Positions 27,898 through 36,896 are shown, counted from the first letter of the stretch. The stretch: 64,000 nucleotides of DNA from Nocardia sp. NBC_01503 (GCF_036327755.1 NZ_CP109596.1:1984001-2048000), one strand, 5' to 3'. The notes: generated by a model not told the origin, from the sequence alone. A program made the numbers and translations.

Positions 27898-28926
27898 CTA
27901 CTGTTCTTGCACGAGCACGACTTTGCCGGTGACGGTTCGTGATTCGGCCAGGGTCAGGGCCTGGGCAGCCTGGGCCAGGGGGAAGCGGGCGGCGATCTGG
28001 GCGTGCAGTTCGCCCCGGGCGGCGAGCTCGAAGACAGCGGCCAGGTCCCGGGCCAACCGGCGGCGGAATTCGCCCGCGCGGCGCTGCCCGGCCCAGATGT
28101 TGTAGAAGTGCGCATTGCGCTTGTTGGGCAGTGCGTTCCACAGCATGAGCCGGGCGAACAGGCGCAGCACCGGAAGGCGGGAATTGCCCGCGTCATCCTT
28201 GGTGGAGGCGGTGCCGTAGGCCATCAGGGTGCCGCCGGGCGCGAGCAGCGAGAACGAATCCACAATTCCGGGGCCGCCGACATGGTCGAAGACCGCGTCC
28301 ACGCCGCGGGGGGCCAGCGCCCGTACCTGGGCGACCACATCACCGCGGTAGTCGACCGGTGTCGCGCCGAGCGCGGCCACCCGGTCGGCATTGCGGGCGG
28401 AGGCGGTGCCGATCACCCGCACGCCCGCGGCCAGGGCCAGCTGCACCAGCGTGGAACCGACACCGCCGTTCGCACCGTGCACCAGAATCGTCTGTCCGGC
28501 ACGCACTTTCGCACCGCGGTGCAGCATCTGCCAGGCGGTGATGCCATTGACCACGAAGGTCTCGGCCGCATCGGCCGCCAACTCCGCGGGCACCTCGATC
28601 AGGTCGACGGTGTCCAGCACCACGTGGCTGGCCCAGCCGCCGGTCTTGGTCAGCGCCGCGACCCGGCGGCCCACCAGTGCGGAGTCTTCCGCCGAACCGA
28701 CCTCGGCGACCGTCCCCACCAGGTCGTATCCCGGCACGAACGGGAATGCGGGCTGGTCGTAGTACTTCCCGCGGCGCATCTGCTGCTCCGCGAACGAGAC
28801 TCCGGTGGCCTCTACCCGAATCAGCGCCTGCCCCGGCAGTAGGTCCGGCAGCTCACGGTGCGCGATGACCAGGCCCTCGGGCTCGACGGTTCCCGGCAAC
28901 ATGATTTCGGTGGCGGTGATCGACAT
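27898..28926 (-). CDS. MDR-family NADPH:quinone reductase-like oxidoreductase
   Basis: 342 aa, medium-chain dehydrogenase without zinc ligands. It has the N-terminal GroES-like domain with VEATGVSFAEQQMRRGKYY and FPFVPGYDLVGTV, and the cofactor motif ILVHGANGGVGSTLVQLA around residue 150. The family reduces quinones or enones with NADPH. Its product or ligand probably controls the TetR gene just upstream, because the same 20-bp operator sequence occurs before this gene and before tetR. It may detoxify a reactive carbonyl; the substrate is unknown. Confidence 0.86.
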   Translation of the reverse strand: MSITATEIMLPGTVEPEGLVIAHRELPDLLPGQALIRVEATGVSFAEQQMRRGKYYDQPAFPFVPGYDLVGTVAEVGSAEDSALVGRRVAALTKTGGWASHVVLDTVDLIEVPAELAADAAETFVVNGITAWQMLHRGAKVRAGQTILVHGANGGVGSTLVQLALAAGVRVIGTASARNADRVAALGATPVDYRGDVVAQVRALAPRGVDAVFDHVGGPGIVDSFSLLAPGGTLMAYGTASTKDDAGNSRLPVLRLFARLMLWNALPNKRNAHFYNIWAGQRRAGEFRRRLARDLAAVFELAARGELHAQIAARFPLAQAAQALTLAESRTVTGKVVLVQEQ

Positions 28927-28944
28927 CGTCCTACTCCTTCAACA

Positions 28945-28964
28945 GTGAGTGACTGTTCAGTCAC
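28945..28964. promoter_or_regulatory. TetR operator upstream of the MDR oxidoreductase gene
   Basis: GTGAGTGACTGTTCAGTCAC, containing the perfect dyad GTGACTG-TT-CAGTCAC, is 19 bases before the oxidoreductase ATG. It matches the site at 29574-29593 at 17 of 20 positions. Confidence 0.85.
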
Positions 28965-29009
28965 CTATTGGGTAAATAAAAAGCCCCCAGGTCAGGAGGC
29001 TTGAAAAAC

Positions 29010-29573
29010 TCAGCCCGGGTGCCGGATGCCGAGATTGAGAATCGCGGCCCAGCCACCCTCGTGCCCATCCAGGCCCAGCGTGGTGATCAGATGACACAGC
29101 TGCCCGTAGGCCATGAACTTCTGCACCTCGAGATCGGAAGCTCCCGATCGCGACTTGGCATAGTCCGTGACCCGGCCCAGCCCGCGCCGCAACGCCTCGG
29201 CGATATCGTCGATATCCGTCGCCGACTGCGCGTGCACCTGAAGCATGAGCAGACTCTTGTTCGAGATGAGCTCGGCGTAGGCCCCGCCCATTTCGTACAG
29301 GATCTTCTCCGGATCACCCTCCCCCGCCCGGACAGCCCCCGTGGCGAGCGAACGCTCCACCAGTTCGAAGCACCGATCCAGCGCCGCGACGAACAACTCC
29401 ACCTTGCTCGGAAACAGCTTGAACACGTAGGCCGTCGATATCCCCGCCGCCGCGGCAACGGTCGTAATCGGCGTCCCGTGATACCCGGTCCGGGCGAACT
29501 CCACAATTGCCGCATCGAGAACAGCTTCCCGGCGAACATCCGAGGTGGAGAGGAGAACTCCGCGCTTTGCCAT
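29010..29573 (-). CDS. TetR-family regulator of the MDR oxidoreductase
   Basis: 187 aa from the ATG at 29573; the frame is open 16 codons further but that would cross the operator. The helix-turn-helix is VLDAAIVEFARTGYHGTPITTVAAAAGISTAYVFKLF in the N-terminal 60 residues; the rest is a helical ligand-binding domain. The 20-bp site abutting its start codon, and the copy before the downstream oxidoreductase gene, point to autorepression plus control of that enzyme. Both genes run in the same direction with 83 bases between them. Confidence 0.87.
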   Translation of the reverse strand: MAKRGVLLSTSDVRREAVLDAAIVEFARTGYHGTPITTVAAAAGISTAYVFKLFPSKVELFVAALDRCFELVERSLATGAVRAGEGDPEKILYEMGGAYAELISNKSLLMLQVHAQSATDIDDIAEALRRGLGRVTDYAKSRSGASDLEVQKFMAYGQLCHLITTLGLDGHEGGWAAILNLGIRHPG

Positions 29574-29593
29574 GTGAGTGACCGTACACTCAC
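29574..29593. promoter_or_regulatory. TetR operator abutting the tetR start codon
   Basis: GTGAGTGACCGTACACTCAC starts at the base next to the tetR ATG. The outer arms GTGAGTG and CACTCAC are perfectly inverted. See the matching site at 28945-28964. Confidence 0.83.
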
Positions 29594-29644
29594 TCTTTTG
29601 TTCCACGCAACCCCCAACCAAGAAAATCGCCGTAACCTGGCCCT

Positions 29645-29845
29645 ATGACGGAACCCGCGCCTACCGAAAGCACCCCGCCCGACCCCCAGGGCAAGTTCCT
29701 CGGCGTCCCCTACGACTGGCGCCGCCCTACCTGGGATCGGGTCAAATCCCGCTGGTGGAATCCGGACGAGCCGAAGTTTCTGACACCCAAGTCCTTCGGC
29801 TGGGGCTACGACTTCAACCTCTACCGCATCTTCCGCCGCAAGTAG
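29645..29845 (+). CDS. DUF5808 family small protein
   Basis: 66 aa. The core LGVPYDWRRPTWDRVKSRWWNPDEPKFLTPKSFGWGYDFNLYRI is the conserved DUF5808 domain found in actinobacteria, rich in Trp and Tyr and without a membrane segment. The function is unknown. It is divergent from the tetR gene and ends just before a strong terminator shared with ltp2. Confidence 0.85.
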   Translation: MTEPAPTESTPPDPQGKFLGVPYDWRRPTWDRVKSRWWNPDEPKFLTPKSFGWGYDFNLYRIFRRK

Positions 29846-29852
29846 AACGCGA

Positions 29853-29887
29853 AAGGCCCGGGCGAGAAGGGATCTCACCCGGGCCTT
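29853..29887. terminator. Bidirectional terminator
   Basis: AAGGCCCGGGCGAGA pairs with TCTCACCCGGGCCTT (one G-T type mismatch) around a 5-base loop, between the convergent DUF5808 and ltp2 genes. Confidence 0.87.
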
Positions 29888-29899
29888 CGATGTGTTCGA

Positions 29900-31072
29900 T
29901 CAGTTGGAGCTGAGGACCAGACCCGAGGTCGGGACGCCCGTACCGGCCGTGACGACGATATTGCTCAGGTCCGCGACCTGGTTCACGGAGGTGCCGCGGA
30001 TTTGGCGGACGCCTTCGGCGATGCCGTTCATGCCGTGGATGTATGCCTCACCCAACTGGCCGCCGTGGGTGTTCAGCGGCAGTCGGCCGCCTACCTCCAA
30101 AGCACCGTCCTTGATGAAGTCCTTGGCTTCGCCGCGGCCGCAGAAGCCGAGCTCCTCGAGCTGCATGAGCACGAAGGGGGTGAAGTGGTCGTAGAGGATG
30201 GCTGCTTGCATATCCTCTGGGCGCAAACCACTTTGGGCCCACAGCTGGTCGCCGACCAGGCCCATTTCCGGGAGGCCGGTCATGGCATCGCGGTAGTAGC
30301 TGGTCATGACGTACTGGTCCGCACCGGAACCCTGTGCGGCACCGACGATTACGGCGGGCTTGTGCGGAAGATCCTTTGCCCGTTCGGCACTCGTGACGAC
30401 GATGGCGACACCGCCGTCGGTCTCCTGGCAGCAGTCCAGCAGGTGCAGGGGTTCCGCGATCCAGCGGGACGCCTGGTGTTCCTCCAGGGTGATGGGCTTG
30501 CCGTAGAAGTGCGCGTTCGGGTTGACCGCGGCGTGCTTGCGGTCCGTCACCGCGATGGTGCCGAAATCCGCACTGGTAGCGCCGTATACGTGCATGTAGC
30601 GACGCGCGACCATGGCCACCTGGGCCGCAGGGGTGCCGAGGCCGTGGGTGTACGAGAACGCGTTGTCCACACCGGAAGACGTGGCATTACCCGCCAGCTG
30701 GGTGGAGAACTGCCCGAAGCGATGCCCGGAACGCTCGTTGAAAGCCCGGTATGCCACAACGACATCCGCGACACCGGTGGCCACCGCCATGGCGGCCTGC
30801 TGCACGGTGGCCGCGGCCGCACCGCCGCCGAACGGGATATTGCTGAAGAACTTCAGGCTCGGGATACCGGCGGCCCGGGCCACGGCGGCCTGGGTATTGG
30901 TATCCATGGTGAAGGTCGTCAGGCCGTCCACATCGGCGGGGGTGAGTCCGGCATCGGCCAGTGCGGCGGTGACCGCCTCGGCGGCCAGGCGCAGTTCACT
31001 GCGGCCGGAATCCTTGGAGAAGTCGGTGGCGCCGATGCCTACGATGGCCGCGCGCCCGCTCAGACCCGTCAC
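29900..31072 (-). CDS. ltp2: Steroid side-chain retro-aldolase Ltp2 (thiolase fold)
   Basis: 390 aa, thiolase-superfamily lipid-transfer-protein homologue. In known systems Ltp2 with the DUF35 domain of ChsH2 catalyses the retro-aldol cleavage that releases the last C3 (propionyl-CoA) unit from the 17-hydroxy steroid side chain, leaving androstenedione. The N-terminal GRAAIVGIGATDFSKDSGRS and the C-terminal LNTHGGQLGEAYIHGMNGI motifs identify it. It closes the fadE34-chsE1-chsE2-chsH2-chsH1-ltp2 operon; its start overlaps the chsH1 stop by 4 bases. A terminator follows. Confidence 0.94.
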   Translation of the reverse strand: MTGLSGRAAIVGIGATDFSKDSGRSELRLAAEAVTAALADAGLTPADVDGLTTFTMDTNTQAAVARAAGIPSLKFFSNIPFGGGAAAATVQQAAMAVATGVADVVVAYRAFNERSGHRFGQFSTQLAGNATSSGVDNAFSYTHGLGTPAAQVAMVARRYMHVYGATSADFGTIAVTDRKHAAVNPNAHFYGKPITLEEHQASRWIAEPLHLLDCCQETDGGVAIVVTSAERAKDLPHKPAVIVGAAQGSGADQYVMTSYYRDAMTGLPEMGLVGDQLWAQSGLRPEDMQAAILYDHFTPFVLMQLEELGFCGRGEAKDFIKDGALEVGGRLPLNTHGGQLGEAYIHGMNGIAEGVRQIRGTSVNQVADLSNIVVTAGTGVPTSGLVLSSN

Positions 31073-31488
31073 GCGCGTGCCTCCTGCAGCGAGATAACGG
31101 CTTTCGCCGTGATGTGGTCGCCCAGGCTGTCCTTGCCGACCACGTCGATGGTGATTTCGGTGCCCTCGACGGCCGATACCGCGCCGGACAGGGTGAGGGT
31201 GTCACCCGCGTACAACGGCACACCCAGGCGCAGCGAGATCGACTTCACCCGCGCGGCCGGACCGGCCCAGTCGGTGACGAAGCGCTGCACCAGACCGGTA
31301 TCGGTCAGGATGTTCACGAAGATCGTCTTGGACCCGCGCTGCACCGCCTTCTCCGGATCGTGGTGCACATCCTGGAAGTCGCGGGTGGCCAGGGCCGAGG
31401 AGACCACGAAGGTGGTGTCGGCGTGAATCGCCAACTCCGGCAGGACGGTTCCGACCCGCACGGCATCGAGTTGCACGGTGGAGGTCAT
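31069..31488 (-). CDS. chsH1: Enoyl-CoA hydratase subunit ChsH1 (MaoC domain)
   Basis: 139 aa from the ATG at 31488. MaoC/hot-dog fold with the hydratase dyad D37-x4-H42 in RDFQDVHHDP. ChsH1 pairs with the MaoC domain of ChsH2 to hydrate the C20-C22 enoyl-CoA of the degraded cholesterol side chain. In this heteromer ChsH1 supplies the catalytic residues. Four-base overlaps with both chsH2 (upstream) and ltp2 (downstream) show strict translational coupling, matching Rv3541c in the M. tuberculosis igr operon. Confidence 0.94.
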   Translation of the reverse strand: MTSTVQLDAVRVGTVLPELAIHADTTFVVSSALATRDFQDVHHDPEKAVQRGSKTIFVNILTDTGLVQRFVTDWAGPAARVKSISLRLGVPLYAGDTLTLSGAVSAVEGTEITIDVVGKDSLGDHITAKAVISLQEARA

Positions 31489-32435
31489 CGAACAGCCTTC
31501 CAATAGGGCACGGTGTTGTCGTCGTCGAGGGCTTCGAAGCCGACCTGCACGGCCTGTCCGATCGCCACCTCGGCGGGATCGATGCCGCGCAGCTCGCCGA
31601 GCATCCGCACACCCTCCTCGAGCTCGACCAGCGCCACCACGAACGGCAGGGCCCGGCCGGGCACCTTCGGGGCATGGTGCACAACGAAACTGAAGACGGT
31701 GCCGCGACCGGAGGCCACGACGTACTCGGTCTCCTTGGCCTTGTCCTGCCAGATGGCGGGCACCGGCGGATGCTGCAACGAACCATCCGGCCGCCGCTGA
31801 ATCCGCAGCTCGCCGAGTTTGGTTCCGGCCCAGAAGAATTCGGTGTCATGCGAGACCACCGGCTTGACCCGCTTGGCCAGGTCCGCCGCCGGATCGGCCT
31901 GGGGAGCCGCGCCCGTGCCCGGCATGAACTTCAGCAGCCGGAACAGCATTTCGGTGACGAGCTCATCGCCGACATACCAATTCGTGCGGTAGGTGAGGAA
32001 CCAGCCCTCACCCAGACCCGTACGCTTCGGCCCCACAATGGAATCCAGCGAGGACCGCACCGCGACCTGCTCACCGACCTCCAGGTACCGGTGGTAGGTC
32101 TGATCGCAGTTGGTGGCGACCACCGAGGTGTACCCGGCGGCATCGAGGAGCTCATTGGTGACCGTCATCGGGTCGTCCTCGGGGCGAGACCCGGTGAGCC
32201 CCAACATGGTCCACACCTGCGCCATGGCGGGCGGCGCGACGATGCCGGGATGTCCGGCGGCGATCGCGGCGGCCTCGTCGACATAGATCGGGTTGGCGTC
32301 CCCGATCCCCTCCACCCAGTTGTTGATCATGGGCTGGTTGACCGGATCGCGGCCCAGACGGGGGGACGACTCCCCCGCCTCTTTGATCTTCTCTGCGGCC
32401 GCCAGGATCTCGTCGGCCGTGAAGCTTTGCGTCAC
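31485..32435 (-). CDS. chsH2: ChsH2: MaoC-like hydratase subunit fused to a DUF35/OB-fold domain
   Basis: 316 aa with two domains. Residues 1-165 form a MaoC-like hot-dog (NWVEGIGDANPIYVDEAAA), the non-catalytic partner of ChsH1. From about residue 180 a DUF35 domain starts (EFFWAGTKLGELRIQRRPDGSLQHPPVPAIW) and ends with the OB-fold. The usual zinc-binding Cys pair of DUF35 is not visible, as in other ChsH2 proteins. The DUF35 domain binds Ltp2 and delivers the hydrated product to it. The gene lies 12 bases after chsE2. Confidence 0.94.
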   Translation of the reverse strand: MTQSFTADEILAAAEKIKEAGESSPRLGRDPVNQPMINNWVEGIGDANPIYVDEAAAIAAGHPGIVAPPAMAQVWTMLGLTGSRPEDDPMTVTNELLDAAGYTSVVATNCDQTYHRYLEVGEQVAVRSSLDSIVGPKRTGLGEGWFLTYRTNWYVGDELVTEMLFRLLKFMPGTGAAPQADPAADLAKRVKPVVSHDTEFFWAGTKLGELRIQRRPDGSLQHPPVPAIWQDKAKETEYVVASGRGTVFSFVVHHAPKVPGRALPFVVALVELEEGVRMLGELRGIDPAEVAIGQAVQVGFEALDDDNTVPYWKAVR

Positions 32436-32447
32436 TGTCGAATTCCT

Positions 32448-33617
32448 CTATCTCGGTACGCGCGGCAGGCGCAGGCCCATTTGGGCGATGAGCTCGCGCA
32501 TGACTTCATTGACGCCGCCGCCGAAGGTCACCACCAGGTTCTGCTTGGTGCGCCGGTCTAGCCACACCAGCAGCTCGGCCGTGCCCGGATCGGCGGGATC
32601 GCCGTAGCGACCGACGATCTCCTCGGCCAGGCGTCCGGCCTCCTGCAGCGCCTCGGTGGAGTACACCTTGGTCGCGGAGGCATCGGCGATCACATCGGCC
32701 GGATCGGCGTCGGGGCGCTCCATATTGGAGGCCACCTGCCAGTTCAGCAGCTCGTTGAGGCGCACCATGGCGTGCAGGCGCCCCAGTGAGCGCCGCACCT
32801 CGGTCTCACCCAGTACGCCCTGCTTCTGCGCCCATTCACGCACCCGGGTGTAGAGCTGTTCGATCTTGCCGGACGGCCCCAGGCTGACCCGCTCGTGATT
32901 GAGCTGGGTGGTGATGAGCTTCCAGCCCTTGTCCACCTCGCCGACGACCATGCTCGCGGGGACGCGCACATTGTCGAAGTAGGTGGCATTGGTGTGATGC
33001 GCACCGTCGGCGGTGATGATCGGCGTCCAGGAGTAGCCCGGATCCTTGGTGTCCATGATCAGGATCGTGATGCCGCGGTGCCGCGACTCCACCGTGCCGG
33101 TGCGCACGGCCAGCCAGATGTAGTCGGCCTCGTGCGCCCCGGTGGTGAAGATCTTCTGCCCGTTGACGATCCAGTCGCCATTGGCGTCCTGCACGGCGCT
33201 GGTGCGCAGCGCCGCCAGGTCGGTACCGGCATCCGGTTCGGAGTAGCCGATGGCGAAATGAATGTCACCGGTGAGGATTCCGGGCAGGAACTTCTGCTTC
33301 TGCTCCGGTGTGCCGTAGGACTGCAGTGCGGGTCCGACGGTCAGCAGCGTGACCAGCGGAACGGGCACATCGGCCCGGACCGCCTCGTTGTAGAAGATCT
33401 GCTGCTCCAGCGGGCCGAAACCCTGCCCGCCGTACTCCTTCGGCCAGCCGACACCCAGCTTGCCGTCCGCGCCCATGCGCTTGACTACCGCGCGATAGGC
33501 GTCGCCGTGCCGGTTCCCCAGCATCTCGTTCTCCTCTTCGGGAGTGACGAGACCGGAGAAGTACGAACGCAATTCGTCACGGAGGCGACGCTGCTCGGCG
33601 GTCAGTTCGATGAACAT
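32448..33617 (-). CDS. chsE2: Acyl-CoA dehydrogenase ChsE2 (FadE29)
   Basis: 389 aa from the ATG at 33617; the longer open frame upstream overlaps chsE1 and has no similarity. It is an acyl-CoA dehydrogenase with FIELTAEQRRLRDELRSYFSGL, IGYSEPDAGTDLAALRTSA and the terminal VTFGGGVNEVMRELIAQMGL. In M. tuberculosis ChsE2 and ChsE1 form a heterotetramer that dehydrogenates 3-oxo-4-pregnene-20-carboxyl-CoA in the last side-chain cycle. The start lies inside the end of chsE1 (16-base overlap), so the two subunits are made in step. Confidence 0.94.
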   Translation of the reverse strand: MFIELTAEQRRLRDELRSYFSGLVTPEEENEMLGNRHGDAYRAVVKRMGADGKLGVGWPKEYGGQGFGPLEQQIFYNEAVRADVPVPLVTLLTVGPALQSYGTPEQKQKFLPGILTGDIHFAIGYSEPDAGTDLAALRTSAVQDANGDWIVNGQKIFTTGAHEADYIWLAVRTGTVESRHRGITILIMDTKDPGYSWTPIITADGAHHTNATYFDNVRVPASMVVGEVDKGWKLITTQLNHERVSLGPSGKIEQLYTRVREWAQKQGVLGETEVRRSLGRLHAMVRLNELLNWQVASNMERPDADPADVIADASATKVYSTEALQEAGRLAEEIVGRYGDPADPGTAELLVWLDRRTKQNLVVTFGGGVNEVMRELIAQMGLRLPRVPR

Positions 33618-34669
33618 CTGGCTCCCAAACGGTCCAGCCGGAACGATTCGCCGCCCAGCCAGCGCGCGATGTCCTTGGCCTGTGAGTAGTAGCGGTGCAG
33701 TGGATGGGTCATATCGACGCCCAGACCACCGTGCAGGTGATGACACTTCTGCATGGCGGCCGGCAGCTCCGAGGCCACCGTGTACGCCAGCACATCCAAA
33801 TCATCTTCGGTGCGCTCATGGTGTTCGGCGTTGTCAGAATCCTGCGCAAGCGCCCAATTGGCTGAGGCGGCGGCCGCGTGCAGGGTGCGCGAGGTGACGT
33901 ACACATCCGCGATCTGCTGTGCCACAGCCTGGAATTCGGCCAGCGGACGACCGAACTGCTGACGCGTGCGCACATGCTCGGCGGTCAGGGCGATCACGCC
34001 CTTGAGCAGCCCGTCCGCGACCGCGCCGATCCCGGCCAGCGCGAACCGGTGCAGTTCGCCGATACCGCCCGGCAGCAGCTGCTCCGCCGGGATCTGCACC
34101 CCGTCGAAGCGGAGCGAAAACTCCGGCACGCCATCGGATGTCGGGCTGGCGGTTTTGGTGATGCCCGGGGCGTCACCGTCGACCACCGCGATACCGGCAT
34201 CGGTCGGCACCAGAATCCAGCGCGCGGTATCGGCGTAGGGCACCGCCACCTTGTTGCCGGTGATGCGCACGGTGTCGCCATCGGCGACGGCGGTGGTCGT
34301 CGGCTTCACGACGAACGGAGCGCCCGCCTCGTGCAGGGCGGCGGTGAGCACCGCACCGTCTGCGACGGCGGGAAACACCTTCTCCGCCACCGCATCCGGC
34401 ACGCCGATCGCGAGTAGCGGCAGCACGCCGAAGGCGAGCGTGCTCAATGCCGGAATCTGCACCGCGTCGGTGGCGAGCTCGGTCAGCATGGCGGAGACCT
34501 CCAGCAGACCCATCTCGTCACCGCCGAAGCGTTCGGGTAGGGGCACGGCCAACAGTCCACTGCCGGAGAAGATCGGCCAGAGCGCGATATCGCGTGCGCT
34601 TTCACGCTCCAGCAAACTTACAACAACCTCGGCGACAGCATCCTGGCTCTCGTCCCGCGTGAAGTCCAA
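33602..34669 (-). CDS. chsE1: Acyl-CoA dehydrogenase ChsE1 (FadE28)
   Basis: 355 aa partner of ChsE2. The start is a TTG at 34669 preceded by GGGAG at a 7-base distance; a nearby ATG (34671-34673) is out of frame. The sequence begins MDFTRDESQDAVAEVVVSLL and ends with the HLHGGLGVDMTHPLHRYYSQAKDIA motif of FadE28-type subunits, which share the active site with FadE29. It follows fadE34 by 26 bases. In M. tuberculosis the gene before fadE28 is cyp125, which is not here. Confidence 0.92.
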   Translation of the reverse strand: MDFTRDESQDAVAEVVVSLLERESARDIALWPIFSGSGLLAVPLPERFGGDEMGLLEVSAMLTELATDAVQIPALSTLAFGVLPLLAIGVPDAVAEKVFPAVADGAVLTAALHEAGAPFVVKPTTTAVADGDTVRITGNKVAVPYADTARWILVPTDAGIAVVDGDAPGITKTASPTSDGVPEFSLRFDGVQIPAEQLLPGGIGELHRFALAGIGAVADGLLKGVIALTAEHVRTRQQFGRPLAEFQAVAQQIADVYVTSRTLHAAAASANWALAQDSDNAEHHERTEDDLDVLAYTVASELPAAMQKCHHLHGGLGVDMTHPLHRYYSQAKDIARWLGGESFRLDRLGARCSSN

Positions 34670-34695
34670 TTCATTACTCCCGGTTGAGGTGTGGG

Positions 34696-36861
34696 CTAAC
34701 CGTGCGATTCGCGCGGCAGTCCGAGAATTCGTTCACCGGCGACGGTCAACAGAATCTGCTCAGTACCGCCCGCAATGGACAAACAGCGTGTGAGCAGGAA
34801 TTCTTTCACCACATCGGTTTCCATCGCGCCCGCCGCGCCCGCCACTTCGACGGCAAATTCGGCGACCGCTTGCCGGTGTCTGACACCGACCAGTTTGCGT
34901 ACGCTGCTCTGCGGACCCGGATCTCCACCGGACAGCAGTTTCTGTGCGGCACGAGCATCCAGCAAGGTTCCAGCGATCGATTCGGAGACGAGTCCTCCGA
35001 GTGTGTCCGCCACCAATTCCGCACCCGGCCCGGACTTCGGGGCGGCGGCGATCAGCGCCTCCAGCTCATCCCCGATTCCCTTGCCGCCCATGGCGACCCG
35101 TTCAGCCGACAGGGTGGAACGAGCGATCTTCCAACCGTTCTCCAGCTGCCCGACCAAGCAGTCGTCCGGGACGAAGACGTCATCGAGGAAGACCTCGTTG
35201 AACCGCGCCTCACCGGTGATCTCGACCAGCGGCCGAATATCGATGCCCGCGCTCTTCATATCGACCAGGAAGTAGCTGATGCCCTTGTGCTTGGGCGCGG
35301 CCGGATCGGTGCGCGCCAGGCAGATACCCCAGGTGGCCTTGTCCGCCAACGAGGTCCAGACCTTCTGACCGCGCAGCCGCCAACCACCCTCGACCCGCTC
35401 GGCCACCGTGCGCAGCGCGGCCAGATCGGATCCGGCCTCCGGCTCGGAGAAGAGCTGGCACCAGATGACCTCACCGGTCAGCGTCGGCAGCGCGTAGCGC
35501 TCGATCTGCTCGGGCGTACCCCACTGCAGCAGAGTCGGAATCGCCCAGTTGGCGATCGCGAGCTCGGGCAGCGTGATTCCGGCCTTACGGATCTGGTCAT
35601 CGATCCAGGTGCGCTGGATCGGACCCGCGCCCCGGCCGTACGGCTTGGGCCAGTGCGAGGCCAGCAACCCGGAGGCGGCCAGCGCGTCACGCTGTTCGGC
35701 ATCGGACAGGGCGGCGATCTTGGTCAACTCGGCGGCCAGCACCGCCGCCTCGGCGGCGTCCAAACCGACGGCGTCCCAATTGGGTTCGCCCTCGGCGCCG
35801 CCGGAAGCGGCCCCCAGATCCAAGCCCACCGTGCGGCGCGCACCCTGCAGGGTCAATTCGGTGACCCGGGCACGCCAGCGCGCGGAACCACCCAGCAACT
35901 GCCGCATGGAGCTCGCCCGGCGCAAATACAGATGCGCGTCGTGCTCCCAGGTGAAACCGATTCCACCCAGGACCTGAATGCAATCCTTGGCGTTCTCCAC
36001 CGCGGCGTCCAGGGCAATGGACAGCGCGACCGCCGCGGCGAGCGGAAGTTCACCGGACTCGGCATCGACGGCGGCGGCGGCGTCGGCGGCCACCGCGCGA
36101 ATCTGTTCGGCCCGGCACAGCATCCACGCGCAAATATGTTTCACCGCTTGGAATTCGCCGATCTTGCGCCCGAATTGTTCACGCACCTTGGCGTATTCGG
36201 TCGCGGTCTCCAAACACCAGCCGGCAATACCGGCGGCCTCGGCGGCAATCAGCGTGGCGGCGATATCGAGGACCGAAAGCTTCGGCTCGAACAGGCGGTC
36301 GGCCGCGACAGCAACATCCGCGCATACGACCCGGGCGAGCGGAACGGTGTGATCCATGGCGGGCAGCGGCTCCACCCGCAAGCCCTCGGCATCGGCGTCG
36401 ACGAGAGCCAACAGGTGGCGCTCACCGTCGCGCACCGGCAGCAGCAGCGCGGTGCCGGGGGCAGCCCCGAGTACCGCGTCCCACTCACCGGACAGGCGGG
36501 TACCGGATTCGTCGGATGAGATTGCGATTTCGCCCTCGAGCGCGATACCGCACGGCGTATTCTCGTCGAGCATCTCCCCGGCAACGAGGCCGGCAAGTGC
36601 CGTCGAGAGCACCGGACCGCCCACGAGATCATGCGCCGCCTGCTCCACCAGGACAGCGAGATCTCCGACGGAACAACCCGCTCCACCGGCCTCTTCCGGT
36701 ACCGCGACCCGGAATATTCCGAGATCGGCCAGGCGCGACCAGTATTCGCGCCAGAAATCCGACCCACCGGAACGCATTGTTGCAATTGGGCGCACCGCTG
36801 CCGCCCATCCACGCATGGACTCCTGGACGGCTTTATGCTCGTCAGTGGTGGCTATGGTCAC
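34696..36861 (-). CDS. fadE34: Acyl-CoA dehydrogenase FadE34 (ChsE3), double-domain
   Basis: 721 aa made of two acyl-CoA dehydrogenase-like halves, about 1-350 and 350-721, as in M. tuberculosis FadE34/ChsE3 (about 711 aa). The second half carries the catalytic-type features (WPKPYGRGAGPIQRTWIDDQ, QLFSEPEAGSDLAALRT, GGTEQILLTVAGERILGL). FadE34 dehydrogenates C24 steroid or bile-acid-like acyl-CoA during side-chain oxidation. It is divergent from kstR with the KstR box between them, as in M. tuberculosis, but here it heads the chsE1-ltp2 operon. Confidence 0.93.
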   Translation of the reverse strand: MTIATTDEHKAVQESMRGWAAAVRPIATMRSGGSDFWREYWSRLADLGIFRVAVPEEAGGAGCSVGDLAVLVEQAAHDLVGGPVLSTALAGLVAGEMLDENTPCGIALEGEIAISSDESGTRLSGEWDAVLGAAPGTALLLPVRDGERHLLALVDADAEGLRVEPLPAMDHTVPLARVVCADVAVAADRLFEPKLSVLDIAATLIAAEAAGIAGWCLETATEYAKVREQFGRKIGEFQAVKHICAWMLCRAEQIRAVAADAAAAVDAESGELPLAAAVALSIALDAAVENAKDCIQVLGGIGFTWEHDAHLYLRRASSMRQLLGGSARWRARVTELTLQGARRTVGLDLGAASGGAEGEPNWDAVGLDAAEAAVLAAELTKIAALSDAEQRDALAASGLLASHWPKPYGRGAGPIQRTWIDDQIRKAGITLPELAIANWAIPTLLQWGTPEQIERYALPTLTGEVIWCQLFSEPEAGSDLAALRTVAERVEGGWRLRGQKVWTSLADKATWGICLARTDPAAPKHKGISYFLVDMKSAGIDIRPLVEITGEARFNEVFLDDVFVPDDCLVGQLENGWKIARSTLSAERVAMGGKGIGDELEALIAAAPKSGPGAELVADTLGGLVSESIAGTLLDARAAQKLLSGGDPGPQSSVRKLVGVRHRQAVAEFAVEVAGAAGAMETDVVKEFLLTRCLSIAGGTEQILLTVAGERILGLPRESHG

Positions 36862-36896
36862 ACTCCATACCGCCTTTCCGGGGTGACTTCCACTCC

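Noticed and set aside
34684..36519. 611-codon plus-strand frame opposite fadE34
   Set aside because: Antisense shadow of a confident two-domain acyl-CoA dehydrogenase; composition is Gln/Arg/Gly-rich without domains.
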